NCBI GenBank assembly: GCA_039707465.1
Contig: CM077658.1
Location: 15,196,074-15,260,073 of the forward strand
Reading direction: 5' to 3'
Source: Rhabdophis nuchalis
Lineage: Eukaryota > Chordata > Lepidosauria > Squamata > Natricidae
DNA length: 64,000 bases
The translations under genes and the position numbers were made by a program. A model generated the notes under the pieces. The model was given only the letters and a program-made list of their open reading frames with translations. It did no database searches and was not told where the DNA came from. This document shows positions 25,601-32,770 of the stretch, piece by piece; the first letter of the stretch is position 1, and every line of letters starts with the position of its first letter.

Positions 25601-27770
25601 CATGTTATAACAGCGTAGACAGGTAACAGATAACGGGCATAGGAGTTATAATCAAAGAAAAAAAACCCAATCTTAATCTAGCATTACTTTTCGAAAGTTA
25701 CTTCCATGATCTGGTAATTCTTGTGATTTTAAACTTAATGGATGTGCCCTATGCATATGAATGGAAATGTTCTTGGGTGAAATGTAACTTTAAAATTGGT
25801 AGTTGGACTGCTTCTCTCTTTTTAATTCTTATACCTACATGGAGGGGGGGGGGAAACCCCAGTAAAGTTGGATGAATTACATATGCTTAGAATAATCCAC
25901 CAAAATCAATTAGTTTACTCTAATCTGGATTGAACCCAATGGAAATCTCACAAATGCCTTTTCTACGTTCTTTTGTCTTTTCTAAAGTCGTTTGTATGTT
26001 ACAGCTGTCATCCTGTCATTCCATTCCATTTCTGATCCCAATTTGAATCGGATAGAGTCCTTCTATTTAAAATAATCTTGCCTTTTGCAACATGGGGAAG
26101 ATGCTTTTATGCCGGTAAGCTTTTAATCTCCTGAGTTGCAAAGACTTAAGGGACTTCGCTTGTTTTAAAGCTGTTTTATCTGCTGTATTTGTCTGTTTTA
26201 TTGTCTTGCTGACATTCAAAGCTTATCAGGTGGGATAGCCAGGATATCGATGGAGGAGAGAAGGAAGAACTAATATCCAACCGGATGACATCAGACCACA
26301 ACTGACACAAATTATTTGAGCCGGTCACGATTGGCACAAATGACATATTTCAGGCTCCTGGTTATGATGATGTCTCATTGTTGAGGATTTGTGGGGATAC
26401 AAATTTTCTACCACACTAATGATTTGGGTTGAATGTATATTTTCTTTTATGTACGCTGAGAGCGTGTGCACCAAAGACAAACTCCTTGTGTGAAGAACAG
26501 CAAAATAGGAACAGACCAACATTTTCAGAATGCAACAGCGATGTTTTACCTTGATATTTGAAAACCACAGATCGTTTTCATGGAGCGTGGAGATGTAAAC
26601 GGATGTGAGTATTCCCAAGAAAAGGCCCACAATTCCACCAACAACAAGTGAAATCTTCTTCCATTGTTTTGCACCTAGTTAAAAGTTTACATTTAAAAGG
26701 TCTGAAATGAAGTCAATCATCTTCTCCAGTTATTGTCCATGTTCTATCCATAAATCTGTGTGGTTTTAATGCTTTAATATTGTTTTTTTTCTTATTTTGT
26801 AACTTGTAAGCCACTCAGTCAGATGGGCAACATCAAAAAAATTAATAAACGATAAACAAATAATATTGATTTATCATACACATGTAGACCATTTTATTTC
26901 TTTCCAACACAGCACAGAAAATGGAAACCACTAACAAAAACAGTGCTAAAACTAAAGTTAAGCTAAAGATTCTGGTTGTTTTATCCTGATGGAGTATGCA
27001 CAGAACACTGTTACCTTCCCACCAAAGCGGTCCCTATTTTTCTACTTGCATTTTTACGTTCTTTTGAACTGCTAGGTTGGCAGAAGCTGGTAACGGGAGC
27101 TCACTCTGTTATGTGGCACTAGGAATTCAAACCACCGAAATGCCAACCTTTCTGATCGGCAAGCTCAGAGTCTTAGCCACTGGGTCACCGCGTCTCTCTG
27201 AGGTGAAAGTAGAATGCCTTTATTTCATTTATTTATTTCATTTTTGTTTGTTTGTTTGTTTGTTTGCTTATTTGTTAAATTTGTCTGCTGTATTTATTTA
27301 TTTGTCAAATTTATAATTTATAATTTGTCTAGCTCACCATGGGGCTTACAATAATAAAAAGGAACAAAAGGAAAACAGTGGAAACAGAATTAAAATAATA
27401 GAGCAATAAAATAATGCCGGAGCACAATGAGAATAATACGTTTATACAGGGGGTCCTAAAACTGCACTGAAACTTTTGGGACACCCTAAATGCTTATTAT
27501 AAGTTTTTTTTAAAAACCGACTTAAGTTGAAACATTAAATTTCAAATAAAGACAAAATGCAAATCAACATAAACAACAAAGATTAAAAAAGAGGAGATCA
27601 AAGGGGAAAACAGTTAAAAAGTGACCAAAAATTGTTTAAATTTTTCTTTCATGCAATTGTGACTTACCAGCTACACTCTTCTCGTTCAGCTTCCAGTTTT
27701 TCTCCTGTGACAGACAATCTTGTGGAACATTGGTGCTTTTTATTCCTCTTCTCTGTCTAACACTTGTCAT
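6481..27770 (-). CDS. DPY19L3: DPY19L3, probable C-mannosyltransferase (18 coding exons)
   Basis: Dpy-19-like 3 belongs to the DPY19 family of multi-pass ER membrane enzymes that transfer mannose from dolichol-phosphate-mannose to the first tryptophan of WxxW motifs in secreted proteins such as thrombospondin-repeat proteins and R-spondins. I reconstructed 18 coding exons by hand. They join with consistent phases into 716 codons plus a TAG stop, the length of human DPY19L3. The N-terminus is cytosolic-like and charged. A first membrane segment lies at about residues 42-63, followed by the luminal HENDL stretch (E67), the conserved EREISFRTECGLYYSYYK block at 79-96, many further hydrophobic segments to about 535, and a soluble C-terminal domain. 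The start is the first ATG of an exon whose protein begins MTSVRQRRG, matching the human N-terminus in form. It lies downstream of ZNF507 on the same strand, as in human. Function is by homology; intron sizes are inflated by repeats. Confidence 0.96.
6721..6786 (-). mobile_element. Retroelement tail next to DPY19L3 exon 17 donor
   Basis: On the minus strand AATTTCGTTGCATTTAAG leads into GTGACAATAAAGATTATACA, resembling the 4050 tail. It begins about 10 bases past the exon 17 donor. Confidence 0.45.
6796..6954 (-). CDS. DPY19L3: DPY19L3 coding exon 17
   Basis: Residues 608-660 (RSFGTDFVILEDSICYERRH, then GCRLRDLLDIANGH), very like the human protein. Donor GTAAGT; a retroelement tail begins about 10 bases past it. 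Confidence 0.96.
7018..7459. mobile_element. hAT MITE with internal pyrimidine microsatellite
   Basis: Termini CAGTGGTGGGTTTC and GAAACCCACCACTG are inverted repeats, flanked by a perfect 8-bp duplication GATTAAAT (7010-7017, 7460-7467). It carries the (TTTC)n/(TTCC)n tract at 7195-7329. Confidence 0.9.
7195..7329. repeat. (TTTC)n/(TTCC)n array inside MITE
   Basis: About 135 bp of pure polypyrimidine tetranucleotide repeats on the plus strand. Confidence 0.95.
7603..7746. mobile_element. hAT-type MITE fragment
   Basis: CAGTGGTGAGATTCAAATAA at the left and CCACCATTG at the right resemble the 7018 family; no matching flanking duplication. Confidence 0.45.
7804..7936 (-). CDS. DPY19L3: DPY19L3 coding exon 16
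   Basis: Residues 563-607 (SNTPKKAVIAGSMQLLAGVK, then TNHPHYEDKSLRERTKQ). It follows a 6-kb intron full of repeats. Acceptor CTTCAG; donor GTAAGAGG. Confidence 0.95.
8012..8421 (+). mobile_element. L2-like LINE 3' end with (ATT)n tail
   Basis: Encodes the end of an ORF2-type protein with FSVAGPALWNDLPP-like residues, then a 3' UTR with CACCGCTCCGAGTCC and an (ATT)n tail at 8397-8421. Eight more copies lie in the window. Confidence 0.75.
8422..8751. other. DPY19L3 intron 15, nothing recognised
   Basis: No exon or bounded repeat could be supported in this stretch. Confidence 0.45.
8752..9103 (+). mobile_element. AATAG-tailed retroelement 3' end (CR1/L3-like)
   Basis: 3' UTR family with TATGTACACTGAGAGCATCT and CCAATCACACTTAGCCAATG followed by a short CTATTCTATTG tail. 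Minus-strand copies at 49832, 53991 and 60990 carry much longer tails. Assignment to the CR1/L3 'Snake1' group is inference from the tail type known in snakes. Confidence 0.55.
9160..9650 (+). mobile_element. CR1 LINE 3' end split by a MITE
   Basis: CR1 3' coding sequence and 3' UTR (ending GACCTCCAAGGTCCCTTCCA) is interrupted at 9268-9489 by an inserted MITE. Confidence 0.8.
9270..9487. mobile_element. Mariner-type MITE, TA target duplication
   Basis: Inverted termini with TTTCCCCGAAAATAAGAC and GTCTTATTTTCGGGGAAA, flanked by TA on both sides (9268-9269, 9488-9489), inserted into a CR1. Confidence 0.75.
9918..10088. repeat. Compound (ATCC)n, (TC)n, (AC)n microsatellites
   Basis: (ATCC)n to about 9943, pyrimidine-rich to about 10016, then (AC)n at 10050-10088. 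Confidence 0.9.
10159..10300 (-). mobile_element. Sauria-type SINE, truncated
   Basis: Reverse complement of the BovB-related tail region: AGCAATAGCACTTAGACTTA at the left, then GTCAGCATATTGTCCCCAAC and AAGGATGGAAGGCTGA. Confidence 0.75.
10301..11225. other. DPY19L3 intron 15, nothing recognised
   Basis: AT-rich intronic DNA with no clear repeat boundaries. Confidence 0.45.
11226..12010 (-). mobile_element. CR1 LINE 3' end split by an LTR
   Basis: CR1 antisense sequence at 11226-11311 (GAAGGGACCTTGGAGGTCTT) resumes at 11933-12010 (CCTCCAGTAATGAAGCACCC). The LTR 11312-11932 sits between. Confidence 0.75.
11312..11932 (+). mobile_element. Solo LTR (TGTTGTGGC...CAGAACA)
   Basis: Starts TG and ends CA, with an AATAAA-containing R-like region (CAGGAAATAAAAGAGGAGC). 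It shares termini and body with 22820-23374. No internal retroviral genes follow. Inserted in a CR1; flanking 5-mers do not match. Confidence 0.7.
12019..12370 (+). mobile_element. MITE family 'GTCxTCGACTTATGAC'
   Basis: Left end CAGTCTTCGACTTATGAC and a right part with TTTACGACCTTCGCTTAATG. Relatives at 15225, 18800, 24085, 28180 and 40232. The superfamily is not certain. Confidence 0.55.
12371..13018. other. DPY19L3 intron 15, nothing recognised
   Basis: No exon or bounded element could be supported. Confidence 0.45.
13019..13089. mobile_element. Half of a hairpin MITE
   Basis: TGGCAACTTTAAGACCTGTG and CAGAATTCCCCAGCCAGC match one arm of the hairpin family at 35432; the other arm is absent. 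Confidence 0.6.
13222..13462. mobile_element. Mariner-type MITE, second copy
   Basis: CCCTGTTTCCCCGAAAATCG at the left and TAATTTTGGTGAAACGCGG at the right, flanked by TA; diverged copy of the 9270 element. Confidence 0.6.
13926..14008 (-). CDS. DPY19L3: DPY19L3 coding exon 15
   Basis: Residues 536-562 plus two bases, with ELSELREFYDPDTVELMNW. It starts the soluble C-terminal luminal domain. Donor GTAAGA; acceptor TTCTTAG. Confidence 0.95.
14123..14275 (+). mobile_element. LTR fragment
   Basis: TGTTGTGGCTTTCCAGTGGC followed by a GGTTGGGGAGGAACATGGGC-like stretch, the 5' quarter of the 11312 LTR family. Confidence 0.65.
14276..14655 (-). mobile_element. SINE-A with duplicated flank (copy 1)
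   Basis: A tract of about 80 bp (AAATTATTTAAAAGCAG to ACTATAAATGATAA) precedes a SINE-A copy. The same tract plus SINE recurs at 16378-16760. Confidence 0.7.
14790..14846 (-). CDS. DPY19L3: DPY19L3 coding exon 14 (57 bp)
   Basis: Residues 517-535 in phase 0 (VSVIRYVTPILVLLYLCYK), the last predicted membrane segment. Acceptor CTGTATAG; donor GTAAGA. Confidence 0.94.
15225..15330. mobile_element. Fragment of the 12019 MITE family
   Basis: GAGTTGTAAGTCATTTTT and CTGATTGTTAAGCGAACGG match the right end of that family. Confidence 0.45.
15358..15469 (-). CDS. DPY19L3: DPY19L3 coding exon 13
   Basis: Residues 479-516, from MKYLWTSHVCMLAASG to VHLHTPKR. The only donor that keeps phase with the next exon is CGG/GTTAGA, weaker than its neighbours; acceptor CTTGCAG. 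Confidence 0.92.
15722..16200 (-). mobile_element. CR1 LINE 3' end
   Basis: On the minus strand an open frame (16202-15804) encodes the CR1 ORF2 C-terminus, with RRATKMIRGLEAKTYEERLQ and SLPPEVVNAPTLEVFKKMLD, followed by the 3' UTR and a TATTGTATTGTATTG tail. Confidence 0.85.
16378..16760 (-). mobile_element. SINE-A with duplicated flank (copy 2), at exon 12 donor
   Basis: Same flank-plus-SINE arrangement as 14276-14655. The tRNA head is lost at GATC (16760), about 15 bases from the DPY19L3 exon 12 donor. Confidence 0.75.
16775..16897 (-). CDS. DPY19L3: DPY19L3 coding exon 12 (SINE next to donor)
   Basis: Residues 438-478 plus two bases, a less conserved Ser/Lys stretch then AYHLVHTISFGLLALSTM. 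Acceptor TTGTTCAG, donor GTACAT. A 5'-truncated tRNA-type SINE begins only about 15 bases past the donor. Confidence 0.93.
17079..17155. repeat. 75-bp dispersed duplicate (copy 1)
   Basis: From AAGCTTCCTATAATCTTCTC to the (TA)n run. It is repeated almost exactly at 18054-18128, inside a hAT element. Confidence 0.85.
17274..17432 (-). CDS. DPY19L3: DPY19L3 coding exon 11
   Basis: Residues 385-437 plus two bases: DFDANLYLCEEAFGLLPF followed by a membrane segment (LVLYAYLFVLLITATTAAVV). Donor GTAGGT. Confidence 0.95.
17568..17641 (-). CDS. DPY19L3: DPY19L3 coding exon 10
   Basis: Residues 361-384 plus two bases (SDEHIFKFLKAKFGFGAT). Acceptor CCATAG after a C-rich tract; donor GTACAG. Confidence 0.94.
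17936..18338. mobile_element. hAT-type element with 8-bp TSD and filler
   Basis: Left terminus CAGGGGTGTCAAACTC, right terminus GACAGCCCTA (8 of 10 bases matching), flanked by a perfect duplication TTCTACAT (17928-17935, 18339-18346). The interior holds the 75-bp duplicate at 18054-18128. Confidence 0.85.
18445..18546 (-). CDS. DPY19L3: DPY19L3 coding exon 9
   Basis: Residues 327-360 in phase 0 (NNLKTGG to VNNFIK), with one hydrophobic segment. A 77-bp hAT relic lies 44 bases upstream of this exon. Donor GTAGGT. Confidence 0.95.
18591..18667. mobile_element. Minimal 77-bp hAT relic
   Basis: CATGGGTGTCAAAC and GTTTGACACCCCTA termini flanked by a perfect ATCTACAA duplication (18583-18590, 18668-18675). 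Confidence 0.85.
18866..18950 (-). mobile_element. SINE-A head only
   Basis: CACTAGGGATTCGAACCGCC through CCCCTGAGCCACCACGTCC, the tRNA-derived 5' part without body. A MITE fragment (CTTTGACTTACAGCC) precedes it. Confidence 0.65.
19037..19168 (-). CDS. DPY19L3: DPY19L3 coding exon 8
   Basis: Residues 283-326 in phase 0, with LLQFFNSMIIGSLLVSFN. Donor GTACGT; acceptor TTTTTGCAG. Confidence 0.95.
19347..19842. mobile_element. hAT MITE with internal microsatellite (second copy)
   Basis: CAGTGGTGGGTTTC to GAAACCCACCACTG, same layout as 7018-7459. Flanks GGTGGAAT and GGGTGGGAT match only with an indel. Confidence 0.85.
19528..19715. repeat. (TTTC)n, (TC)n, (CCTTT)n array inside MITE
   Basis: Pure polypyrimidine on the plus strand, with three successive unit types. 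Confidence 0.95.
19948..20082 (-). CDS. DPY19L3: DPY19L3 coding exon 7
   Basis: Residues 238-282 in phase 0, with SLTWQFNQFILLIQAMALF, a conserved membrane stretch of the family. Donor GTAAGT; acceptor CTTCCAG. Confidence 0.95.
20229..20345. repeat. (AGAAT)n array
   Basis: GAATA units passing into GAGTA and GGAAT variants, next to a Sauria SINE. Confidence 0.9.
20346..20500 (-). mobile_element. Sauria-type SINE
   Basis: AGCAAAAGCAATTGCACTTA, GTCAGCATATTGTCCCCAAC and GAAGGATGGAAGGCTGAGTC, antisense on plus. Confidence 0.75.
20550..20895 (-). mobile_element. SINE-A, near full length
   Basis: From GTAAAGGCTCCCCTTGCAC to CCCCTGAGCCACCACATCCC, all family landmarks present. Confidence 0.8.
21150..21273 (-). 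CDS. DPY19L3: DPY19L3 coding exon 6
   Basis: Completes R196 from the split codon and runs to residue 237, with VDTTRVEFTIPLRENWALPF followed by a hydrophobic segment. Donor GTAAGT; acceptor TTCCACAG. Confidence 0.95.
21347..21427 (-). mobile_element. SINE-A head only
   Basis: CACTAGGGATTCGAACCGCT to GCCACTGAGCCACAGCGTCC, in intron near exon 6. Confidence 0.65.
21499..21991 (+). mobile_element. L2-like LINE 3' end with (TCTA)n tail
   Basis: Open frame 21506-21799 with LVLIFKALHGSGPSYLRD and FSVAGPALWNDLPPDIRT, then a 3' UTR with GCGGTATAGAAAAATAAAAT. The clearest copy of this family. Confidence 0.8.
22013..22158 (-). CDS. DPY19L3: DPY19L3 coding exon 5
   Basis: Residues 148-195 plus two bases, hydrophobic (FYIYTLFSLQALNVLALYA and WLLSGTWLSGVLAAVWYIV). 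Donor GTGAGG; acceptor TTTTGCAG. Confidence 0.95.
22820..23374 (-). mobile_element. Solo LTR with 5-bp target duplication
   Basis: On the minus strand it runs TGTTGTGGCC to CAGAACA, flanked by GTCTG on both sides (plus strand CAGAC at 22815-22819 and 23375-23379). 555 bp; AATAAA inside; no internal genes adjoining. An endogenous LTR retroelement relic of unassigned class. Confidence 0.85.
23410..23432. repeat. (TG)n microsatellite
   Basis: Short pure TG run beside the LTR. Confidence 0.9.
23534..23655 (-). CDS. DPY19L3: DPY19L3 coding exon 4
   Basis: Residues 107-147, with LIYDNKTESM and NVYQEVFLSMLY. Donor GTAAGTTG. It sits about 160 bases 3' (on +) of a solo LTR and 80 bases from an (ATTC)n array, yet is intact. 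Confidence 0.95.
23739..23822. repeat. (ATTC)n microsatellite
   Basis: About 20 uninterrupted ATTC units. Confidence 0.95.
23867..23945. mobile_element. hAT-type fragment
   Basis: CATGGGTATCCAACCCTTTT and GGGCCACACTGAGTGAAGAG resemble the left part of a hAT non-autonomous element. Confidence 0.45.
24085..24245. mobile_element. Fragment of the 12019 MITE family
   Basis: TTCACTTAACAACTGCAATG and GATTGAACAACCACATGG resemble the interior of that family. Confidence 0.4.
24330..24420 (-). CDS. DPY19L3: DPY19L3 coding exon 3
   Basis: Residues 77-106 plus one base: the family-conserved block with EREISFRTECGLYYSYYK. Acceptor TTTGTAG, donor GTATTG. Confidence 0.95.
24522..24839. mobile_element. hAT-type element with perfect 8-bp TSD
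   Basis: CAGAGGTGGTATTCAG to CCACCACTG, flanked by GTTCACAT (24514-24521, 24840-24847). It contains GAACCGG/CCGGT stretches typical of the family. Confidence 0.85.
24848..26426. other. DPY19L3 intron 2, nothing recognised
   Basis: About 1.6 kb of AT-rich intronic DNA in which I could delimit no repeat or exon. Confidence 0.45.
26427..26495 (+). mobile_element. AATAG-tailed retroelement fragment
   Basis: TTTTATGTACGCTGAGAGCG and CACCAAAGACAAACTCCTTG match the 8752 family. Confidence 0.5.
26550..26674 (-). CDS. DPY19L3: DPY19L3 coding exon 2 (first membrane segment)
   Basis: Residues 35-76. Hydrophobic run of roughly 20 residues followed by STLHENDLWFSNIK. E67 in HEND is the probable catalytic acidic residue by analogy with the family. 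Acceptor AACTAG, donor GTAAAA. Confidence 0.95.
26995..27198 (-). mobile_element. SINE-A, body and head
   Basis: GCACAGAACACTGTTACCTT through GCCACTGGGTCACCGCGTC; the 3' tail is missing. Confidence 0.7.
27220..27310. repeat. (ATTT)n/(GTTT)n low complexity
   Basis: Tetranucleotide-like T-rich tract. Confidence 0.75.
27668..27770 (-). CDS. DPY19L3: DPY19L3 coding exon 1 (start codon)
   Basis: Residues 1-34 plus one base. ATG at 27770-27768, donor GTAAGTC at 27667. Charged N-terminal tail before the first membrane segment. A likely acceptor (CATATAG) lies about 40 bases upstream of the ATG, so the exon also holds a short 5' UTR. Confidence 0.93.
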
Positions 27771-28179
27771 GATGTCAGTAACATTCACACATTATACTTC
27801 ATCTGGTTCCTATATGCATATTTACAAACAGAAAGTACCTAAGGTGTTAATTAGACATCCATTTAACGGTCAATCAATCCTTCTTCTTTTCCTCCTCCTC
27901 TTTAAAATGTACACCAGGGAGTAAAGATTCACACTACACAGAAAATGGCAGGCTTTGAACATTAACGCTGCAGAAATATATATATATTTTCTTGCAGAGC
28001 AATTAATCATCTTGTTGGCTCATTCCTGTCCTGTCACAAATAAATTGGAGAAATAAACACGATCCTCAAACACATTAGTTCATTTGAGATTTCAGATCTG
28101 TCAGATGGCACAAAGAAGATAGAATAAAAGCAAAATATTGTGATTTTTTTTCTCCTTTTCTTTCTGGAGGCTTGGTACA

Positions 28180-28615
28180 ATACAGGTAGTCCTCAACTTA
28201 CAACAATAGGTTTAGTGACGGTTCAAAGTTACAAAGGCACTGAAAAATGTGACATGACTATTTTTCACAGTTACAACCTGTGCAGCAACCCCAAGATTAT
28301 ATGATCAAAATTCAGATGATTGGTTCATACTTATGACCATTGCCGTGTCCCAAGGTCACTTTATTATTTTCCTGTGTGACTTTATTTTAAAAGGAGAGAT
28401 AATAAAAATCTAAAGTTCTATAATCGCATGACCATGGCTTGGGCAGTTTCCGCTATGTTTTCACCATGTTTTCAGTTAAAAAACATCTATTTGGGAAAAT
28501 GGATTTACTTAACGAATGCATTATTCACTTAATGATAGCATGATCGGGACTCGAGATCACATGGTTTGCTTAACAACCGCCATAAAAACAGTAGGAAAAT
28601 TGGTTCTAGTCACGT
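28180..28615 (+). mobile_element. MITE family member (AGTCCTCAACTTACAAC)
   Basis: Begins TACAGGTAGTCCTCAACTTA and shares GGTTCAAAGTTACAAAGGCA and GTTTGCTTAACAACCGC with the 12019 and 40232 copies. Confidence 0.6.
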
Positions 28616-28701
28616 AAGGGGCTTATGACCTTATGACTGCAATGGTTAACAATAAAAACTATGTTTCCTGACAAAATACAGGAGAAAATCCCATTGGGGT
28701 A

Positions 28702-28705
<4 letters not shown>

Positions 28706-28740
<35 letters not shown>

Positions 28741-29095
28741 TTTGAATTTATTAACCGCTCCCTCTCCCCACAGGGACACGGGGCGGTGCACAGGAGGAAC
28801 TAAAAACAATATAAACAATAGATACAAAAATATATACATTAAAACACAATTAAACAATGCTATCCCGTGCTAAAAAATTAAAACCCATTAAAATACATTT
28901 AAAATCTATAGACAGAGAGACTATCCAAGGCCGGCCAGTCGAAAGAAATGGGTCTTTAATTTCGTACGGAAGGAGCGGAGGTCCGTGGTCGTTCTGATAT
29001 CGGGGGGAAGGTCGTTCCAGAGGGCCGGGCCCGCCACAGAGAGAGCCCTTCCCCTGGGCGTCGCCCGCTGACAAAGTCTAAATCCACTTAAAATC
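28706..29095 (-). mobile_element. L2-like LINE 3' end with (AAT)n tail
   Basis: Antisense: the (AAT)n at 28706-28740 is the tail, followed by the 3' UTR and the coding end (GGGCGTCGCCCGCTGACAAA). Confidence 0.8.
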
Positions 29096-29156
29096 CACTT
29101 AGGGTTAGGTCTACATGAATTCGGAGAGCAAAATGGACATTGCCAATGGATTTGGA

Positions 29157-29369
29157 GTAGTGGTGAAATTCAATTTTTTTTACGATCGGTTCTGGGGTGG
29201 GCATGGTGGGCGTAGCTTGGTGGGCATGGCAGGGGAAGAATACTGCAAAATCCCATTCCCACCCCACTCTGGGGCCAGCCAGAGGTGGCATTTGCTGGTT
29301 CTCCGAACTACTCAAAATGTCCACTACCGGTTCTCCAGAACCTGTCAGAACCTGCTGGATTTCACTCCT
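29157..29369. mobile_element. hAT MITE with 8-bp TSD (one mismatch)
   Basis: Element GTAGTGGTGAAATTC to GGATTTCACTCCT, flanked by GATTTGGA (29149-29156) and GATTCGGA (29370-29377). Confidence 0.75.
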
Positions 29370-29845
29370 GATTCGGAGTCCAGGGGTATGGTTAGGAGGG
29401 TGCGTGCTTTTTGAGTCTGCCTTTTGCCAAGACAATCCACAGGACATGACCATAACGTGCCCAGGTTCGAAGTTCAACTCCATGTTTAAATAAGCAGTGT
29501 GCAATAGAAAGGGAGAAGGCATTGGTTGATGGAAAGAAATTTCTATTCTAGGCTTCCTCTCATCAACGTAGCATCCAGAGCACAAGGGGTATGTTTAGGG
29601 GATTAATACGCATTTGGCCAGGCAGAAGAAGGATTTTAATTCCCAAAACTGCTACTCAATGGGCAGGCTGATTGCACATAATATAACCGGTGCTTATCAA
29701 TATTAGACAGCATGGATTGTTTTTATGGTCAGAATTCTTTGTTCCGTTACTTTTTGGGACAAGGCATATATTTGATATACGCATATTTTAAAATAAAATT
29801 AAAATAAATTCTTTGAAAATGAAGGGATGTATGTTTGTAAGTATG

Positions 29846-30180
29846 TTGCATTTGTGCTGATAAATAAACAAAGGGAGATTAGAATAGATCTATTTCAAGC
29901 TATTTAGCTCTTATCAGCTAGCTATACCCTTACTGGGCTTCGAACCTGGGCTGTACTGCTTAACATGTAAAAACAGCCCAGGTTCGAATCCCAGTAAGGG
30001 CATGGCTAGCTGATGAGAGCTAAATAGCTTGAAATAGATCTATACTAATCTCCCTTTATTTATTTATCAGCAAAAACGTAACACAAAAATGGTTTCCTGC
30101 CTGGATGGCTCCTAGGGTGGAGCTGAAAGGCAAAAGGGAAGCAGTGTGCTCCCTTCCCATATTTGGGCATACCATGTAAA
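29846..30180. mobile_element. Head-to-head SINE-C pair (104-bp arms)
   Basis: Arms 29851-29954 and 29973-30076 are near reverse complements across an 18-base loop. Each arm starts at the loop with CAGCCCAGGTTCGAA (or its CTTCGAACCTGGGCTG counterpart). Beyond the right arm the unit continues to 30180. Confidence 0.85.
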
Positions 30181-30181
30181 G

Positions 30182-30321
30182 CAGGGGTCTCCAACCTTTG
30201 CAACTTTAAGTCTGAAGGACTTCAGCTCCCAGACTTCTCCAACCAGCTTTGCTTTGCTGGCTGGAGAATTCTGGGAGCTGAAGTCCTTCAGACTTAAAGT
30301 TGCAAAGGTTGGAGACCCCTG
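30182..30321. mobile_element. Hairpin MITE with 8-bp TSD
   Basis: Full-length inverted repeat CAGGGGTCTCCAACC ... GGTTGGAGACCCCTG, flanked by ATGTAAAG and GTGTAAAG (one mismatch). It directly abuts the SINE-C pair. Confidence 0.85.
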
Positions 30322-30460
30322 GTGTAAAGGAAAGAAGAGGGAAAGAGGGGCAGAGTTCAAAACTGGTAAAGAACCCCAAGTTTGTGTCAGGAACCTGCCT
30401 AGGAGGTTGACAGAAAGAGGGCACCATGGCTAAAGAAAGCCAGGGTTAACGGAATTCATT

Positions 30461-30513
30461 GGGGGGGGGGGTCCGTCCTGGTCCGCCCAACTGCCTGACA
30501 CCCCCCCCCCCCC
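30461..30513. repeat. G-run and C-run pair
   Basis: A run of about 11 G followed 30 bases later by about 14 C, upstream edge of the DPY19L3 CpG region. Confidence 0.85.
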
Positions 30514-30589
30514 TCAAGCGCCTCCACACAGGGCCCGGTTCCCACGACCTACTGAGCTAACAAGACCCTTCTCCTTTTTTTTTTTTGCA

Positions 30590-31330
30590 GCCCAGCGATG
30601 CGAACGCAGTTACAGCGTGCACGGAGATGGCTCTGGAGCGATGCCTAGCAAAACAGGGGGCAGAGTGCACGTGTGAATGCGGACCCAGAGGGTGCGTGGG
30701 ATGTCTTGCGTGCAGGAGGCTGCAAAAGGAGCCGATCCGGATCTACCAGGACCAAATGCGGTCATTCATGGGGAGGGGAGACCCAGAAGATCCCGATCCC
30801 CAAGACCACATCCCAGCAGCATCCCTAACACGCGTCTTTCCCAGCAGCGGCAGGGCATCCACGAACCAGGGCCCGGCCCAGCCGCTCCTCGGGTCCCTCC
30901 CGCAGCCGGCCTAGCCCAGCCCGGCCCCGCAGCGCCTCCGCCGCGATTCCCGACCGCCGCCCCATCGCCTTGCCCGCCCGCGGGAGCCTCGGAGCGGCGG
31001 GATCCACCTACCTGCCGGCGGCGGCGGCGCAGGGCTGGCGGCGTTCCGGGGAAGGCGGCCTCGGCTGCTTGGGCGCCGGAGGAAAGGAGGCGGGCGGGCA
31101 GGCGGGCGGGAGCGCAGCCGGGGCGAAAGGAGGAGCCAGCCGGGCTCAGCTGGGCATGGACGGGGGAGGATGCAAAGCAGGGGCCGGTGCAACAGGCGGG
31201 CTTAGCGGGGTCCGCTGGTCGCGCACACCCGTGGATGGGCGCTGCTCCCAGGCGCAGGAACGCGAGCCTCCTCCCTCGGCTTGCGCCCATCCCCGCTGCG
31301 TTTCTTGCAATCCGCCCGGCTGCCTTTCCC
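30590..31330 (-). promoter_or_regulatory. DPY19L3: CpG-rich promoter region of DPY19L3
   Basis: GC-rich and CpG-rich block in otherwise AT-rich DNA, with several GGCGGGCGGG-type GC boxes around 31090-31112. On the minus strand a good splice donor (CGGCAG/GTAGGT) lies at 31011, the expected end of a non-coding first exon 3.2 kb upstream of the ATG exon. The transcription start itself cannot be fixed by eye; probably 31050-31200. Confidence 0.75.
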
Positions 31331-31683
31331 ACGTGGGGAAGGTGTAGAGTTTCCAGTACAGGGAGCCTTTCCGTTGGGAAGGGAGTTTTGCCCCATTTCG
31401 CCAACAACCCTTCCTGGCCGCGGTTGTTAAACGAATCGCTGCGGTTGTTATAAGGGAATCTGGCTTCCCCGTGGCCTTTGCTTGTCGGAAGGTCGCCAAA
31501 GGGGATCCCCAGGCTTGAAATATTGGCCTTGGGCAAGCTGGAACTCTTGCCATGTCAGAATCCTTCCCACCATCAGAGCTGAAGAAGCATCTTGGATGAG
31601 AAGCGAAAGGTCTTCAAAGAAAAACGAGAAAGTCCAGTTGCCTCTTGAAAAAGCACCTTTGGGACTACCTCTTAACTGGACAT

Positions 31684-32770
<1,087 letters not shown>

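Noticed and set aside
30677..31536. Overlapping 256-258 codon frames on both strands in the CpG island
   Set aside because: GC-rich DNA lacks stop codons. The proteins are low-complexity Arg/Pro/Ala with no domain, and the region fits the DPY19L3 promoter and first non-coding exon.
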